From an uncultured Ruminococcus sp. (GTDB lineage Bacteria > Bacillota_A > Clostridia > Oscillospirales > Ruminococcaceae), in contig CAMOXW010000107.1 in the NCBI GenBank assembly GCA_946629405.1, forward strand, positions 1 through 28,550: a stretch of 28,550 nt of DNA, read 5' to 3'. Shown here piece after piece: positions 7,094 through 14,007 of the stretch (its first letter is position 1; each line of letters starts with the position of its first letter). Under the pieces are notes generated by a model that saw only the letters and a program-made list of their open reading frames with translations, searched no databases and was not told the DNA's origin. A program made the translations under genes and the position numbers.

Positions 7094-8152
7094 TTGGACG
7101 CTGCGGAATATAAATGTCCCAACTGCAATGCTGACCTGAAATTCGACCCGCTTACTCAGAAGCTAAGCTGTGAATACTGTCTCAGCAGCTTCACTGTCGA
7201 GGAGATAAAGCGCATCTGCTCGGCTGCCGAAAGCAGCATTTCTCAGGCTGAACAGCAGCTCGCCCAGAATTTTGAGGAGCACACCAACCTCTTTCACTGC
7301 GCAAGCTGCGGCGCTGATATCATGTGCGACGACCAGCAGACTGCGCTGTTCTGCTATTACTGCCATAACCCGGTCATCCTCTCCGGCAAGCTTACCGGCG
7401 ATTATAAGCCGAGCAAGGTCATCGGCTTCAAACTGACCAAGAAGATCGCTGAGGATAAGTTCAAGACATGGATAAGGGCGCGTATGTTCGCCCCGAAGGA
7501 CTTCAAAAGCGATCATCAGCTCGAAAAAATGACCGGTCTCTACGTCCCGTTCTGGGTCGCCGACTGTGATATAAACGCTGATTACTGCGCTATAGGCAAA
7601 AAAGTCCGCTCGTGGACCCAGGGCGACTACCGCTACACGGAAACGAAGGAATACCGTATCGTCCGCCGTGCCGATATCTACACCGAGGGCATCCCTGCCG
7701 ACGGTGAAAGTAAAATCGACGACCTGCTCATGGAGGCTATCGAGCCGTTCGACTATAAAGAGCTGAAAGACTTCTCAATGTCCTATCTGAGCGGATTCTT
7801 CGCCGATAAGTACGACGTTGACAAACAGGGAGTTTTCCCGAGGATACGCGAGCGTGCCTCAAGTGCAAGCAGGGATATCATCAGCGCAAGCGTTTCAGGT
7901 TATTCTTCGGTAGTCCCTTCGGTCAACCGCCATGATATCATAAATACCAAATGGGAGTACATGATGCTGCCGGTATGGTTCATGAGCTATAAATACAAGG
8001 ACAAGGTGTACGAATTTGCAATAAACGGTCAGACCGGAAAGCTTGCCGGCACTCCGCCGCTCGATAAGCGCAGGCTTCGTCTGTTCAGCGCTGGCATAGG
8101 CCTTGCAGTTGCTGTCATTTCTGCCCTTGTATCCGGAGGTTTCCTGATATGA
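7094..8152 (+). CDS. Double zinc-ribbon protein with a C-terminal membrane segment
   Basis: The start is a TTG at 7094 with AGGGAG eight bases upstream; no ATG or GTG is available in frame. The 352-residue product opens with two zinc ribbons: YKCPNCNADLKFDP ... LSCEYCLSSF and FHCASCGADIMCDD ... LFCYYCHNPV (four CxxC pairs in the first ~95 residues). A central region, GFKLTKKIAEDKFKTWIRAR ... MTGLYVPFWVADCDI, and an LPVWFMSYKYKDKVYEFAIN segment match the 'TFIIB-type zinc ribbon-containing' proteins of Firmicutes. The C-terminus has one hydrophobic helix (FSAGIGLAVAVISALVSGGF). It overlaps the TPM gene by four bases (ATGA). Function is unknown; in other genomes such genes often accompany TPM, SPFH or TelA genes, suggesting an envelope role. 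Confidence 0.8.
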   Translation: MDAAEYKCPNCNADLKFDPLTQKLSCEYCLSSFTVEEIKRICSAAESSISQAEQQLAQNFEEHTNLFHCASCGADIMCDDQQTALFCYYCHNPVILSGKLTGDYKPSKVIGFKLTKKIAEDKFKTWIRARMFAPKDFKSDHQLEKMTGLYVPFWVADCDINADYCAIGKKVRSWTQGDYRYTETKEYRIVRRADIYTEGIPADGESKIDDLLMEAIEPFDYKELKDFSMSYLSGFFADKYDVDKQGVFPRIRERASSASRDIISASVSGYSSVVPSVNRHDIINTKWEYMMLPVWFMSYKYKDKVYEFAINGQTGKLAGTPPLDKRRLRLFSAGIGLAVAVISALVSGGFLI

Positions 8153-9090
8153 AGAAGCTCGGGATGATAATGAAGTTCATTGGTATAACGATTGCTGCAA
8201 GTATCGTTTTATATCTCCTTTCCATGTTCGTTGTAAACATTCGTCCGGCAAAGGACAACCTGAGAGTGCCATTCAGCAGCGAGGACAACTTCTCTGACCT
8301 TATCGATACGGCTGACCTTTTTGACAAATCGCAGGAAAAGACGCTCAGGGAAAGAATAATCGCCTGCTCCGAGGAGCTTGAAATGAATATCATCGTCTAC
8401 ATCAACGATGTTTACCGCAGCGACCCGAATGTTGAGGATTTCACTGCAAATTACTACGACCAGTGCGCCGGAGAGGAATTTACCGACGGCGTGTTTATGT
8501 ATATCGACCTCTCATCAAATGCCTACGACTACCTCTCATGCAGCGGCAAGGCAGGCATTATCTACGGCGGAAGAACGGAGCTGTTCTTCGACGAATACGC
8601 GCGGAAACGCCCCTCGTCAGCCTACGCTCCCGACCCCGATGCATTCGGGGAGACGGTAGAGCATTTCTGCGATACCCTCGAAGGCTTCATGAGAAGCTAT
8701 GAACCGAGCAATATCACCTATCAGGAGGACAAGCTCAACGGTATCTACTTCTTCGATTACAATGGGAAATTCTATGTGACGAAGCACCTGCCGCCGGGTA
8801 TCCGGGTCAGACGCCTGTTCATGTCGTTCTTTGCAGGCTTTATACTTGCCGAGGTGATATATATTTGCGTCAAAAGCCATTACCGCTTCAAGAATTCTCC
8901 GAACCCCGGGATCTACGTCCGCAGGGACCGCACCAATTTCAGGGAAAAATCAGATACCTTCATCCGCAGCTATGTCACTAAGCATAAGATCGAAACAAGC
9001 AGCAGCGGAGGCTACCGGGGAGGCGGCTCACGCGGCGGCGGAGGTCATCACCACAGCGGAGGTCACGTCGGCGGCGGAAGGCATTTTTAG
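8149..9090 (+). CDS. TPM-domain membrane protein with Gly/His-rich tail
   Basis: The 313-residue product has an N-terminal membrane segment (FIGITIAASIVLYLLSMFVV), then a TPM-type domain (about residues 45-200): DLIDTADLFDKSQEKTLRER, MNIIVYINDVYR, DGVFMYIDLSSNAYDYLSCS. A second membrane segment (about 225-243, FMSFFAGFILAEVIYICV) is followed by a basic stretch and a tail of Gly, Ser and His ending GGHVGGGRHF. That layout is the usual one for bacterial TPM (Psb32/MOLO-1 fold) proteins. The domain should face outside the membrane. It is translationally coupled to the zinc-ribbon gene. No enzymatic role is established for this family. Confidence 0.85.
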   Translation: MKKLGMIMKFIGITIAASIVLYLLSMFVVNIRPAKDNLRVPFSSEDNFSDLIDTADLFDKSQEKTLRERIIACSEELEMNIIVYINDVYRSDPNVEDFTANYYDQCAGEEFTDGVFMYIDLSSNAYDYLSCSGKAGIIYGGRTELFFDEYARKRPSSAYAPDPDAFGETVEHFCDTLEGFMRSYEPSNITYQEDKLNGIYFFDYNGKFYVTKHLPPGIRVRRLFMSFFAGFILAEVIYICVKSHYRFKNSPNPGIYVRRDRTNFREKSDTFIRSYVTKHKIETSSSGGYRGGGSRGGGGHHHSGGHVGGGRHF

Positions 9091-9098
9091 GAGGTAAT

Positions 9099-9884
9099 AT
9101 GAAAAGAATAACAGCACTTATATTTTTAGTAACGCTCTGTGCTTCGGCACTTGCAGGCTGCGGCGATTCCGAAGGGTATACCTCCGGAGGGACCGGCTCT
9201 CTCGCCGGGAATGAACAGAACAGTGAAGATGAAAACAACAGCGAAGCCGGCTTCAGGGTCCCGGATATCGAGGATACCGAGGAGCTTACAGAAAAGTCAG
9301 CCGAAATTCCTGAGGCTTTCGGCAGCAGCTTCAGACGCGGCACAGTTGAAGACGGAGTTTACCGGAATGAGTTTTCCGGCATTCAGTTCAATACTCCCGA
9401 CGGCTGGAGCATCATGAGTGAATCACAGCTGCTTTCCATGGTGAATACCGGCCTTGAAATCACCGGAAACGAGGAACTCCTCGATGAGGAGCTGATGGAT
9501 CAGTCGGTTATCTATGACTACGCTGCAAGGACCTCTGAGGGCGGAAGTATCGCCGTCGTCTTCGAGAACCTTGCCGTCAGCACCGGTAAAAAAAGCATGA
9601 AGTATCTCAGCGCTGAGGAATACCTTAACGCACTTTCCGAAGACCTTAAAACAGTGTCAGGCGTTGAATACAAGGAGAACGGCAGCATGAAGGAGGTCAG
9701 CCTCGGCGGTCAGAGCTTCATGCGGAAATCCTTTACTGCGAAGTATACCACGCTCGGATATACTATCAACCAGTATTACTACGCAAAAAACATCGACGGA
9801 CTTATGCTTTATATTATTATATCGTCAGGCGCAGATCAGGAGGATATGACTGTGTATGAGAAAGATTTCTCGGCGCTTGACTGA
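9099..9884 (+). CDS. Lipoprotein of unknown function (261 aa)
   Basis: The ATG follows GGAGG within a few bases and lies eight bases after the TPM gene. The N-terminus is a clear lipoprotein signal: MKRITALIFLVTLCASALAG then CGDS, with lipobox LAGC. A low-complexity Ser/Glu/Asn/Gly linker (to about residue 75) precedes a globular domain with YRNEFSGIQFNTPDGWSIMS, GGSIAVVFENLAVSTGKKSM, and KSFTAKYTTLGYTINQYYYA. The 'YRNEFSGIQFNTPDGW' start resembles the beta-rich domains in PsbP-like or hypothetical Firmicutes lipoproteins, but I cannot name a family. It should sit on the outer face of the cell membrane alongside the TPM protein. Confidence 0.75.
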   Translation: MKRITALIFLVTLCASALAGCGDSEGYTSGGTGSLAGNEQNSEDENNSEAGFRVPDIEDTEELTEKSAEIPEAFGSSFRRGTVEDGVYRNEFSGIQFNTPDGWSIMSESQLLSMVNTGLEITGNEELLDEELMDQSVIYDYAARTSEGGSIAVVFENLAVSTGKKSMKYLSAEEYLNALSEDLKTVSGVEYKENGSMKEVSLGGQSFMRKSFTAKYTTLGYTINQYYYAKNIDGLMLYIIISSGADQEDMTVYEKDFSALD

Positions 9885-9896
9885 CAGGAGGATATT

Positions 9897-10064
9897 ATGA
9901 AAAATCTGAAAAAGTTCATTATTGTAATGCTTTGCGCTCTCAGCGCACTCTCGGCAACCGCTTGCCGCCATACCGTCAAGGACGACGACAGCAGCACTTC
10001 TACGACTTCTCAGACCGGTACAGGCAAAAAGAGCAGCTTCGTCATCGAGGAAGTCACCGATTGA
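9897..10064 (+). CDS. Small lipoprotein (55 aa)
   Basis: ATG at 9897, preceded by AGGAGG, starts a 55-residue product: MKNLKKFIIVMLCALSALSA, then TACRHTVKDDDSSTS, ending KKSSFVIEEVTD. The lipobox (SATAC) with Cys near residue 23 follows a normal hydrophobic core, and the mature part is a short hydrophilic peptide rich in Asp, Ser and Thr. Its TGA shares one base with the azlC ATG (TGATG), so it is probably translationally coupled to the transporter. It lies 12 bases after the preceding lipoprotein. Function unknown; it may be a small envelope partner of AzlCD. Confidence 0.75.
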   Translation: MKNLKKFIIVMLCALSALSATACRHTVKDDDSSTSTTSQTGTGKKSSFVIEEVTD

Positions 10065-10768
10065 TGAAAAGCTGGTTCTCACGCGGCGTTTATAACGGCA
10101 TACCTATCGCTCTGGGATATCTTTCGGTATCCTTCGGTTTCGGGATAAAGGCGGTGCAGGCGGGGCTCACTCCGCTCGCCGCCTCCGTTATTTCTGCCGT
10201 AAATCTCACCTCCGCAGGACAAGCTGCCGGCGTTGATATCATAGAAGCCGGCGGTGCGCTTATAGAAATGGTGCTGGTGCAGCTTGTGATAAACCTGCGC
10301 TATTCACTCATGGCGCTCTCGCTCTCACAGAGACTCGACAGCAGCTTCACTGCTCCGCACAGATTTGCGGCTGCATTCGGCATAACCGACGAGATATTTG
10401 CGGTCTGCTCCACAAGGCGCGAACCCGTCCGGCCGGCTTATATGTACGGCATGATCTCTGCCGCGTTCATAGGCTGGGTGACCGGCACAGCTCTCGGCGC
10501 CGCCGCGGGTCAGCTTCTCCCGACCGATATCCGTAACGCTATGGGAATAATGCTGTATGGTATGTTCATTGCAATAATCGTTCCGCCGGCAAAAAAACAA
10601 CTCAGCGTACTGCTTGTCATAATCGCAGCGGCTGGACTGAGCGCTCTGTTCAGGTATGTTCTCACAGCCGTTTCAGGCGGATTTGCCATGATAATAAGCG
10701 CAGTCACTGCCGCCGCTCTGGGAGCACTGCTGTTCCCTGTAAAGGACGAGGAGGGCGGTACTGTATGA
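10064..10768 (+). CDS. azlC: AzlC-type branched-chain amino acid exporter subunit
   Basis: The ATG at 10064 gives 234 residues starting MKSWFSRGVYNGIPIALGYL, the usual AzlC opening. Longer frames upstream would run through the small lipoprotein gene and are rejected. Visible family features are GIPIALGYLSVSFGFGIKAV, MVLVQLVINLRYSLMALSLS and AAFGITDEIFAVCS, plus five or more further hydrophobic helices. AzlC forms a two-component exporter with AzlD for branched-chain amino acids and analogues such as 4-azaleucine. Its stop overlaps azlD by four bases (ATGA). Substrate here is inferred from family. Confidence 0.92.
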   Translation: MKSWFSRGVYNGIPIALGYLSVSFGFGIKAVQAGLTPLAASVISAVNLTSAGQAAGVDIIEAGGALIEMVLVQLVINLRYSLMALSLSQRLDSSFTAPHRFAAAFGITDEIFAVCSTRREPVRPAYMYGMISAAFIGWVTGTALGAAAGQLLPTDIRNAMGIMLYGMFIAIIVPPAKKQLSVLLVIIAAAGLSALFRYVLTAVSGGFAMIISAVTAAALGALLFPVKDEEGGTV

Positions 10769-11064
10769 AGCTTGCGCTGTATATCATAGTCATGGCAGGG
10801 GTGACCTACCTCATCCGCATGATACCGTTCGTTTTTTTCAGGAAGAAGATAAAGTCGGAGTTCTTCCGGAGCTTCCTCTATTATGTGCCCTATGCAGTGC
10901 TGAGTGCAATGACGCTCCCAGCGATATTCTACAGCACCGGAAGCTATATCACTGCAGCTATAGGTACTGCCGCCGCAGTCGTGCTGGCGTATTTCGGACT
11001 GCCGCTCATCGCAGTAGCGCTTGCAGCAGCAGCTTCGGCATTTGCGGCAGGATTTTTTGTTTGA
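10765..11064 (+). CDS. azlD: AzlD-type branched-chain amino acid exporter subunit
   Basis: The 99-residue, four-helix membrane protein begins MKLALYIIVMAGVTYLIRMI and continues PFVFFRKKIKSEFFRSFLYY and VPYAVLSAMTLPAIF, the AzlD signature (YLxRxxPF ... YVPYAVLxAxxxPxxF). It overlaps azlC by four bases and is the last gene of the six-gene plus-strand run that starts at 7094. It is the small partner of AzlC in the cell membrane. Confidence 0.92.
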   Translation: MKLALYIIVMAGVTYLIRMIPFVFFRKKIKSEFFRSFLYYVPYAVLSAMTLPAIFYSTGSYITAAIGTAAAVVLAYFGLPLIAVALAAAASAFAAGFFV

Positions 11065-11116
11065 TAATAATAAAAAGAGCGGGACGCATTCAAGACAGGT
11101 ACACTTATAATGATAA

Positions 11117-11239
11117 TTCAATAGCAATAAAGTTATTAATGCTGTGGATGAATCTTCGATACTAAGATTCTACGCATATATTTCCGATGAAAAAACTGTT
11201 ACTCTTAGTGAGTTTATGGATGATCAGTTTTCACCATAA
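11117..11239 (+). pseudogene. Possible gene remnant (about 40 codons without a start)
   Basis: In this AT-rich gap one frame reads FNSNKVINAVDESSILRFYA then YISDEKTVTLSEFMDDQFSP and stops. The composition looks like a protein C-terminus (acidic helix, short strands), but there is no start codon or ribosome site and a stop lies directly before it. It could be the tail of a decayed gene or chance. The rest of 11065-11282 shows nothing I can name. Confidence 0.25.
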
Positions 11240-11287
11240 ACAGCAGTGAAAATTCCATAATAATATAGAATAACTTACCAGCAAAAA

Positions 11288-11305
11288 GCTCCCCATCCGG
11301 GGAGC
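11288..11305. terminator. Bidirectional intrinsic terminator
   Basis: GCTCCCC (11288-11294) pairs with GGGGAGC (11299-11305) around ATCC. A T-run follows on the plus strand (ATTTTTATTTT) and an A-run precedes it, so it can end both the azlCD operon and the leftward S1 gene. Confidence 0.85.
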
Positions 11306-11309
11306 ATTT

Positions 11310-11753
11310 TTATTTTCTTCTTGTACCGTTTTTGCGGTCGGTGCTGCGTTTTATATCGCACATACGCTCCTCGCTGGACTGCTTGAAGCGTGACATCATA
11401 TCCTCGAATGTCATTTCCGAAGGTGGGGTCTGTTTTTTGGGCTCCCAGATATTGGGCTTCTGGCTGCGCTGCTGACCACCCTCGGGACGCTTGCTGCTGC
11501 GCTGCTGAGGGGCGGGTGAATCAGTAGCCTTCTTAATTGAGAGGCTGACCTTTCCGGCTTCATTGATGCCGATGACCTTGACCTTGACCTCCTGATTTTC
11601 GGTCAGGTGCTCGCGGATATCGCTCACATAGGTATTAGCGATCTCCGAGATATGTACCATTCCCGTGCCGCCTCCGTCGATATCAATGAAAGCGCCGTAC
11701 TGCGTGATCCCCTTGACCTTGCCGGTGTAGATTTTTCCGATTTCCAACTGCAT
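11310..11753 (-). CDS. S1 RNA-binding-domain protein, YabR/GSP13-like
   Basis: The 147-residue product begins MQLEIGKIYTGKVKGITQYG then AFIDIDGGGTGMVHISEIAN, and VKVKVIGINEAGKVSLSIKK, a complete single S1 (OB-fold) domain in the first ~75 residues. The rest is a hydrophilic tail rich in Gln, Ser, Arg and Lys with a short conserved-looking motif PSEMTFEDMMSRFKQSSEER. AAGGAG precedes the ATG. It follows divIC by 39 bp, matching the yabP-yabQ-divIC-yabR order of Bacillus and Clostridia. Such proteins bind RNA or ribosomes; the precise role is not known. Confidence 0.88.
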   Translation of the reverse strand: MQLEIGKIYTGKVKGITQYGAFIDIDGGGTGMVHISEIANTYVSDIREHLTENQEVKVKVIGINEAGKVSLSIKKATDSPAPQQRSSKRPEGGQQRSQKPNIWEPKKQTPPSEMTFEDMMSRFKQSSEERMCDIKRSTDRKNGTRRK

Positions 11754-11792
11754 ATTTATAATAACTCCTTTTTAAAAGCGCGTTGCGCCTTA

Positions 11793-12110
11793 TCAGTCTC
11801 TTGAGGTGTCGTAAAATCTTCGCTCGTCAGAGTAGGCATATCCGTACTCCTCGATAGCGACTTTTTCCATATATTCCGACATATCATCGCCCTCGAGCAC
11901 ACGCTGGAGCTCAGCGTTCTGGGCCTCATAGGAATCTATTTTAGCCTGTATCGTCTGAAGCTCGGCTTCTTTTTCCGAGCGTTCATTATTTGCGGTCACG
12001 ATTATTGCCGCGCAGCCTATTGATGCAGCGATTACGAAGAGCTTTACGAGCAGGCCGTTGAAGAGTGACTTTTTTGTTCGTTTTGTTTTTTTTGCCACTG
12101 TTGTTTCCAT
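11793..12110 (-). CDS. divIC: DivIC/FtsB-like septum formation initiator
   Basis: The 105-residue protein has a basic N-terminus (VAKKTKRTKKS), one membrane helix (FNGLLVKLFVIAASIGCAAI) and an extracellular coiled coil (NNERSEKEAELQTIQAKIDS, YEAQNAELQRVL), ending in the DivIC-like segment EYMEKVAIEEYGYAYSDERRFYD. Homologues join FtsL and DivIB/FtsQ in the divisome. A GAAGGA ribosome site precedes the ATG at 12110. The first 125 bases lie inside the end of yabQ in another frame. The position within a yabP/yabQ cluster supports the call. Confidence 0.88.
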   Translation of the reverse strand: METTVAKKTKRTKKSLFNGLLVKLFVIAASIGCAAIIVTANNERSEKEAELQTIQAKIDSYEAQNAELQRVLEGDDMSEYMEKVAIEEYGYAYSDERRFYDTSRD

Positions 12111-12621
12111 TCCTTCTCAGTTTATTTTCTTGTTTATTATACAACAAATGCAGAGGTTTTAGCAATAGTATTTCAGATTTTTTAAATCTTTGAACTATAA
12201 TTTCGGAAATTCCTACAAATTTAACTCTCGCTTTTTTACCTAAAAGTACAAAAGATTTTCTCAAAGGTGCAGATAAGACCACTATCGTCTTTTTCAGAAT
12301 GAAGATAACCTTCCTCATCGCACCGACGACCACACTCCCGACCGTCAGGATATATACCGTGAATCCCGACAGACTTCCAATGAAATAGTAAAAGCGCATC
12401 TCGCCCCTCGCTGCCGCTGACGCAAGACACAGCAGACTTACCGCGTACAGTGCAAAAAAAGCAATATCCTCCGCCGCAATGAGAAAGCTGTTGTGCGGAA
12501 AGAGCATCCGCACCGCTCGGAATACGTCCCAGAGCACGCCGAATGCTGCTCCGAGCAGGAAGGTCAGCCCGAGCAGCCGCAGCTCTTCATTAACGCTGAA
12601 AAAAGTCTCAGGAATATTCAT
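11986..12621 (-). CDS. yabQ: Spore cortex protein YabQ-like
   Basis: The ATG at 12621 shares four bases with the stop of yabP (ATGA), which fixes the start; the product has 211 residues. The N-terminal half has several membrane helices: LRLLGLTFLLGAAFGVLWDV, the family motif FRAVRMLFPHNSFLIAAEDI, AFFALYAVSLLCLASAAARG and GFTVYILTVGSVVVGAM. The C-terminal third is very basic (NGNNSGKKNKTNKK) and overlaps divIC by 125 bases in a different frame. In Bacillus YabQ is a forespore-membrane protein needed for the spore cortex. The overlap may mean the tail was extended by loss of an earlier stop. Confidence 0.85.
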   Translation of the reverse strand: MNIPETFFSVNEELRLLGLTFLLGAAFGVLWDVFRAVRMLFPHNSFLIAAEDIAFFALYAVSLLCLASAAARGEMRFYYFIGSLSGFTVYILTVGSVVVGAMRKVIFILKKTIVVLSAPLRKSFVLLGKKARVKFVGISEIIVQRFKKSEILLLKPLHLLYNKQENKLRRNGNNSGKKNKTNKKVTLQRPARKALRNRCINRLRGNNRDRK

Positions 12622-12893
12622 CGGAACAGCTTCCCGATCGCTGATATCGGACCTCGGCGGTCCTTGTCGCCGTAGACGAGCGCCCATATATCGCCGGTTA
12701 TCGTCATATTACCTGTCTCGACGCTCATGGAGTCGATGTGTAGCTCGCGCCCCTGCACCGTCAGCTCCCCGAGCTCGGTATACAGGCATATTTCGCGGTC
12801 GTCGAAGCTGTCGACGTCGGTAATGCCTGAGATGCTCAGGCTCTTGCGGTTCTCGAGGATGAGGTTGTGGTTCTGTTTGATTTTTTCCTGCAT
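12618..12893 (-). CDS. yabP: Sporulation protein YabP-like
   Basis: The 91-residue product reads KQNHNLILENRKSLSISGIT, DVDSFDDREICLYTELGELT and GRELHIDSMSVETGNMTITG, the beta-rich YabP/YqfC fold with the NRxxLxITGVxxVxSFDxxxI pattern. A GGAGG ribosome site lies eight bases before the ATG. In Bacillus yabP is expressed in the mother cell under sigma-E and works with yabQ. No clear sigma-A promoter is visible upstream; a GCATATC followed by a TATACATT stretch near 12915-12945 is only a weak sigma-E-like candidate. Confidence 0.9.
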   Translation of the reverse strand: MQEKIKQNHNLILENRKSLSISGITDVDSFDDREICLYTELGELTVQGRELHIDSMSVETGNMTITGDIWALVYGDKDRRGPISAIGKLFR

Positions 12894-13076
12894 GGCTGTG
12901 TCCTCCGTTTTTTATAATGTATATTCAGGAGGGCGACTTGATATGCCTTTTAGGAGAGTTTTTTGTTTGAATAATGCTGCGGCTGGTTTGGGGCAGAGGC
13001 TTTGTGTGGCGGTTGATTTATCTGTCTATCTTTAGTAAAAACTGCTCGGCTCCTTCCTGCCAAAGAGGGACACCTC

Positions 13077-13145
13077 TTGGGTGAAAGGGGGAGGGAACAA
13101 CAAAACCGGTGCAAAAGTCGGCATTTCCCTCCCCCTTTCCCCCAA
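13077..13145. repeat. Imperfect inverted repeat with polypurine/polypyrimidine arms
   Basis: TTGGG plus GAAAGGGGGAGGGAA (13077-13097) pairs with TTCCCTCCCCCTTTC plus CCCAA (13125-13145), with one mismatch, giving 5 + 15 bp. The loop contains CAAAAGTCGGCA, which in turn pairs with 13198-13209. Confidence 0.75.
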
Positions 13146-13209
13146 TAGGTTTCCCTCTCTGGACTCTCCTTTCCATCCCCCCCAATCCCCCTCCTTTTGC
13201 CGACTTTTG
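13112..13209. repeat. 12-bp perfect inverted repeat bracketing a polypyrimidine tract
   Basis: CAAAAGTCGGCA (13112-13123) and TGCCGACTTTTG (13198-13209) are exact complements. The 74 bases between are nearly all C and T. This pairing competes with the hairpin at 13077-13145. Confidence 0.75.
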
Positions 13210-13340
13210 ACACTTCTTCGCCGAACCTTCGGTCAGGCAGCGTGACGCTGCCCCCTTCCACGTCGTTGCTCGTATAAACTGGAAGTCTGCTTTCGCTCAC
13301 GGCAGCTAACTTCAAATCCGTCGCCGTAAGGCGGCACCGC

Positions 13341-13403
13341 ATCTAATTTCTAAGCTCTTAGCTCTAAAATCTAAGCACTAAGCACTAATAACTACTCACT
13401 GAT
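13341..13403. repeat. Nine tandem heptamers (consensus near CACTAAG)
   Basis: Units in register: ATCTAAT, TTCTAAG, CTCTTAG, CTCTAAA, ATCTAAG, CACTAAG, CACTAAT, AACTACT, CACTGAT. The unit length equals that of the arrays around the S23-like gene, though the consensus differs. Confidence 0.8.
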
Positions 13404-13476
13404 TCTGCCGCAGAAAAAAATTTTTTCAATATTCAATGGTTTTGCATTGAAAAATGCCTCTTTTTTGCCCCTTAGT

Positions 13477-13493
13477 GAACGGCGGTACCGTTC
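13477..13493 (+). promoter_or_regulatory. Hairpin just before the small-terminase ribosome site
   Basis: GAACGG (13477-13482) pairs with CCGTTC (13488-13493). The stem lies nine bases before AGGAGG. Its first 12 bases recur in reverse complement before the portal gene (15247-15258). Confidence 0.55.
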
Positions 13494-13512
13494 GGGACGA
13501 AAGGAGGTCTTT

Positions 13513-14007
13513 ATTATTCAGGAAAAAAATCAGAAACAGCTAAGGAATGATTTCTGCTGCTGGTACGCCCTGCTGGGAAGCGTTGAGGAGGCTGCTGCGA
13601 AAGCCGGTTTCCCCGAGGAAAGCGCTCTCAGCGACGGGCTCGGCTGTCTGAAAAATCCGGGCTGCCGCAAAAAGATCGCGGAGCTGCGGGAGCTGCTCTC
13701 AGACGGCGGAGGTGTTATCACCGGGCTGAAACGGCTCGCGTTCGGGAACTGCCGGGACGCTGCTGTTCTTGCCTTTGCGGAGGAAATGCCTCCGCCGGAG
13801 GTCATCGGCAGCCTCGACCTGTTCAATGTCTCCGAGATAAAACGGGTCAAGGGCGGAGGCGTCGAGATAAAGCTGTTTGACAGGCTCAAAGCTCTCGAAA
13901 AGCTCTTTGAGCTGGAGAACACCTTCTCCGACCGCGACAGGGCTGCCGGGCTGATCGAAGCCCTCACAGCTGCCGGAGAGGAGGCTGATCCCACTGAGGA
14001 TAACTAA
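13513..14007 (+). CDS. Phage terminase small subunit-like protein
   Basis: The best ribosome site (AAGGAGG, ending at 13507) points to an ATT codon at 13513 or 13516; no ATG, GTG or TTG is correctly spaced, the nearest in-frame candidates being TTGs at 13447 and 13465 without a ribosome site. From 13513 the product has 164 residues. Its N-terminal part, QLRNDFCCWYALLGSVEEAA then AKAGFPEESALSDGLGCLKN and PGCRKKIAEL, is the helix-turn-helix of small terminases (a nATqAAxxAGY-like helix followed by LLxNPxVRxxI). The rest includes EVIGSLDLFNVSEIKRVKGG and a coiled C-terminal helix, the likely oligomerisation part. It would recognise the packaging site on DNA and hand it to the large subunit, which follows directly. 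Confidence 0.8.
   Translation: MIQEKNQKQLRNDFCCWYALLGSVEEAAAKAGFPEESALSDGLGCLKNPGCRKKIAELRELLSDGGGVITGLKRLAFGNCRDAAVLAFAEEMPPPEVIGSLDLFNVSEIKRVKGGGVEIKLFDRLKALEKLFELENTFSDRDRAAGLIEALTAAGEEADPTEDN

Larger units (their letters stand above)
12894..13446. other. Gene-free stretch rich in hairpins and short repeats
   Basis: I find no gene in these 553 bases. They hold the yabP ribosome site, a 20-bp imperfect hairpin with a polypurine/polypyrimidine arm (13077-13145), a 12-bp perfect inverted repeat around a polypyrimidine run (13112-13209), a hairpin GGCAGCG-TGA-CGCTGCC (13236-13252), nine tandem 7-mers (13341-13403) and a hairpin TTCAATG/CATTGAA (13432-13451). The stretch separates the leftward sporulation genes from the rightward phage genes. 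Confidence 0.75.

Noticed and set aside
9932..10063. Extended AzlC start
   Set aside because: This would read through the small lipoprotein gene in another frame; the coupled ATG at 10064 matches the family's usual N-terminus.
13300..13320. T-loop-like TTCAAATCC, possible tRNA or attachment-site remnant
   Set aside because: No flanking five-base stem, anticodon arm or acceptor stem could be found.
13341..13403. CRISPR-like array
   Set aside because: Units are only 7 bases with no spacers, and no cas genes are present.
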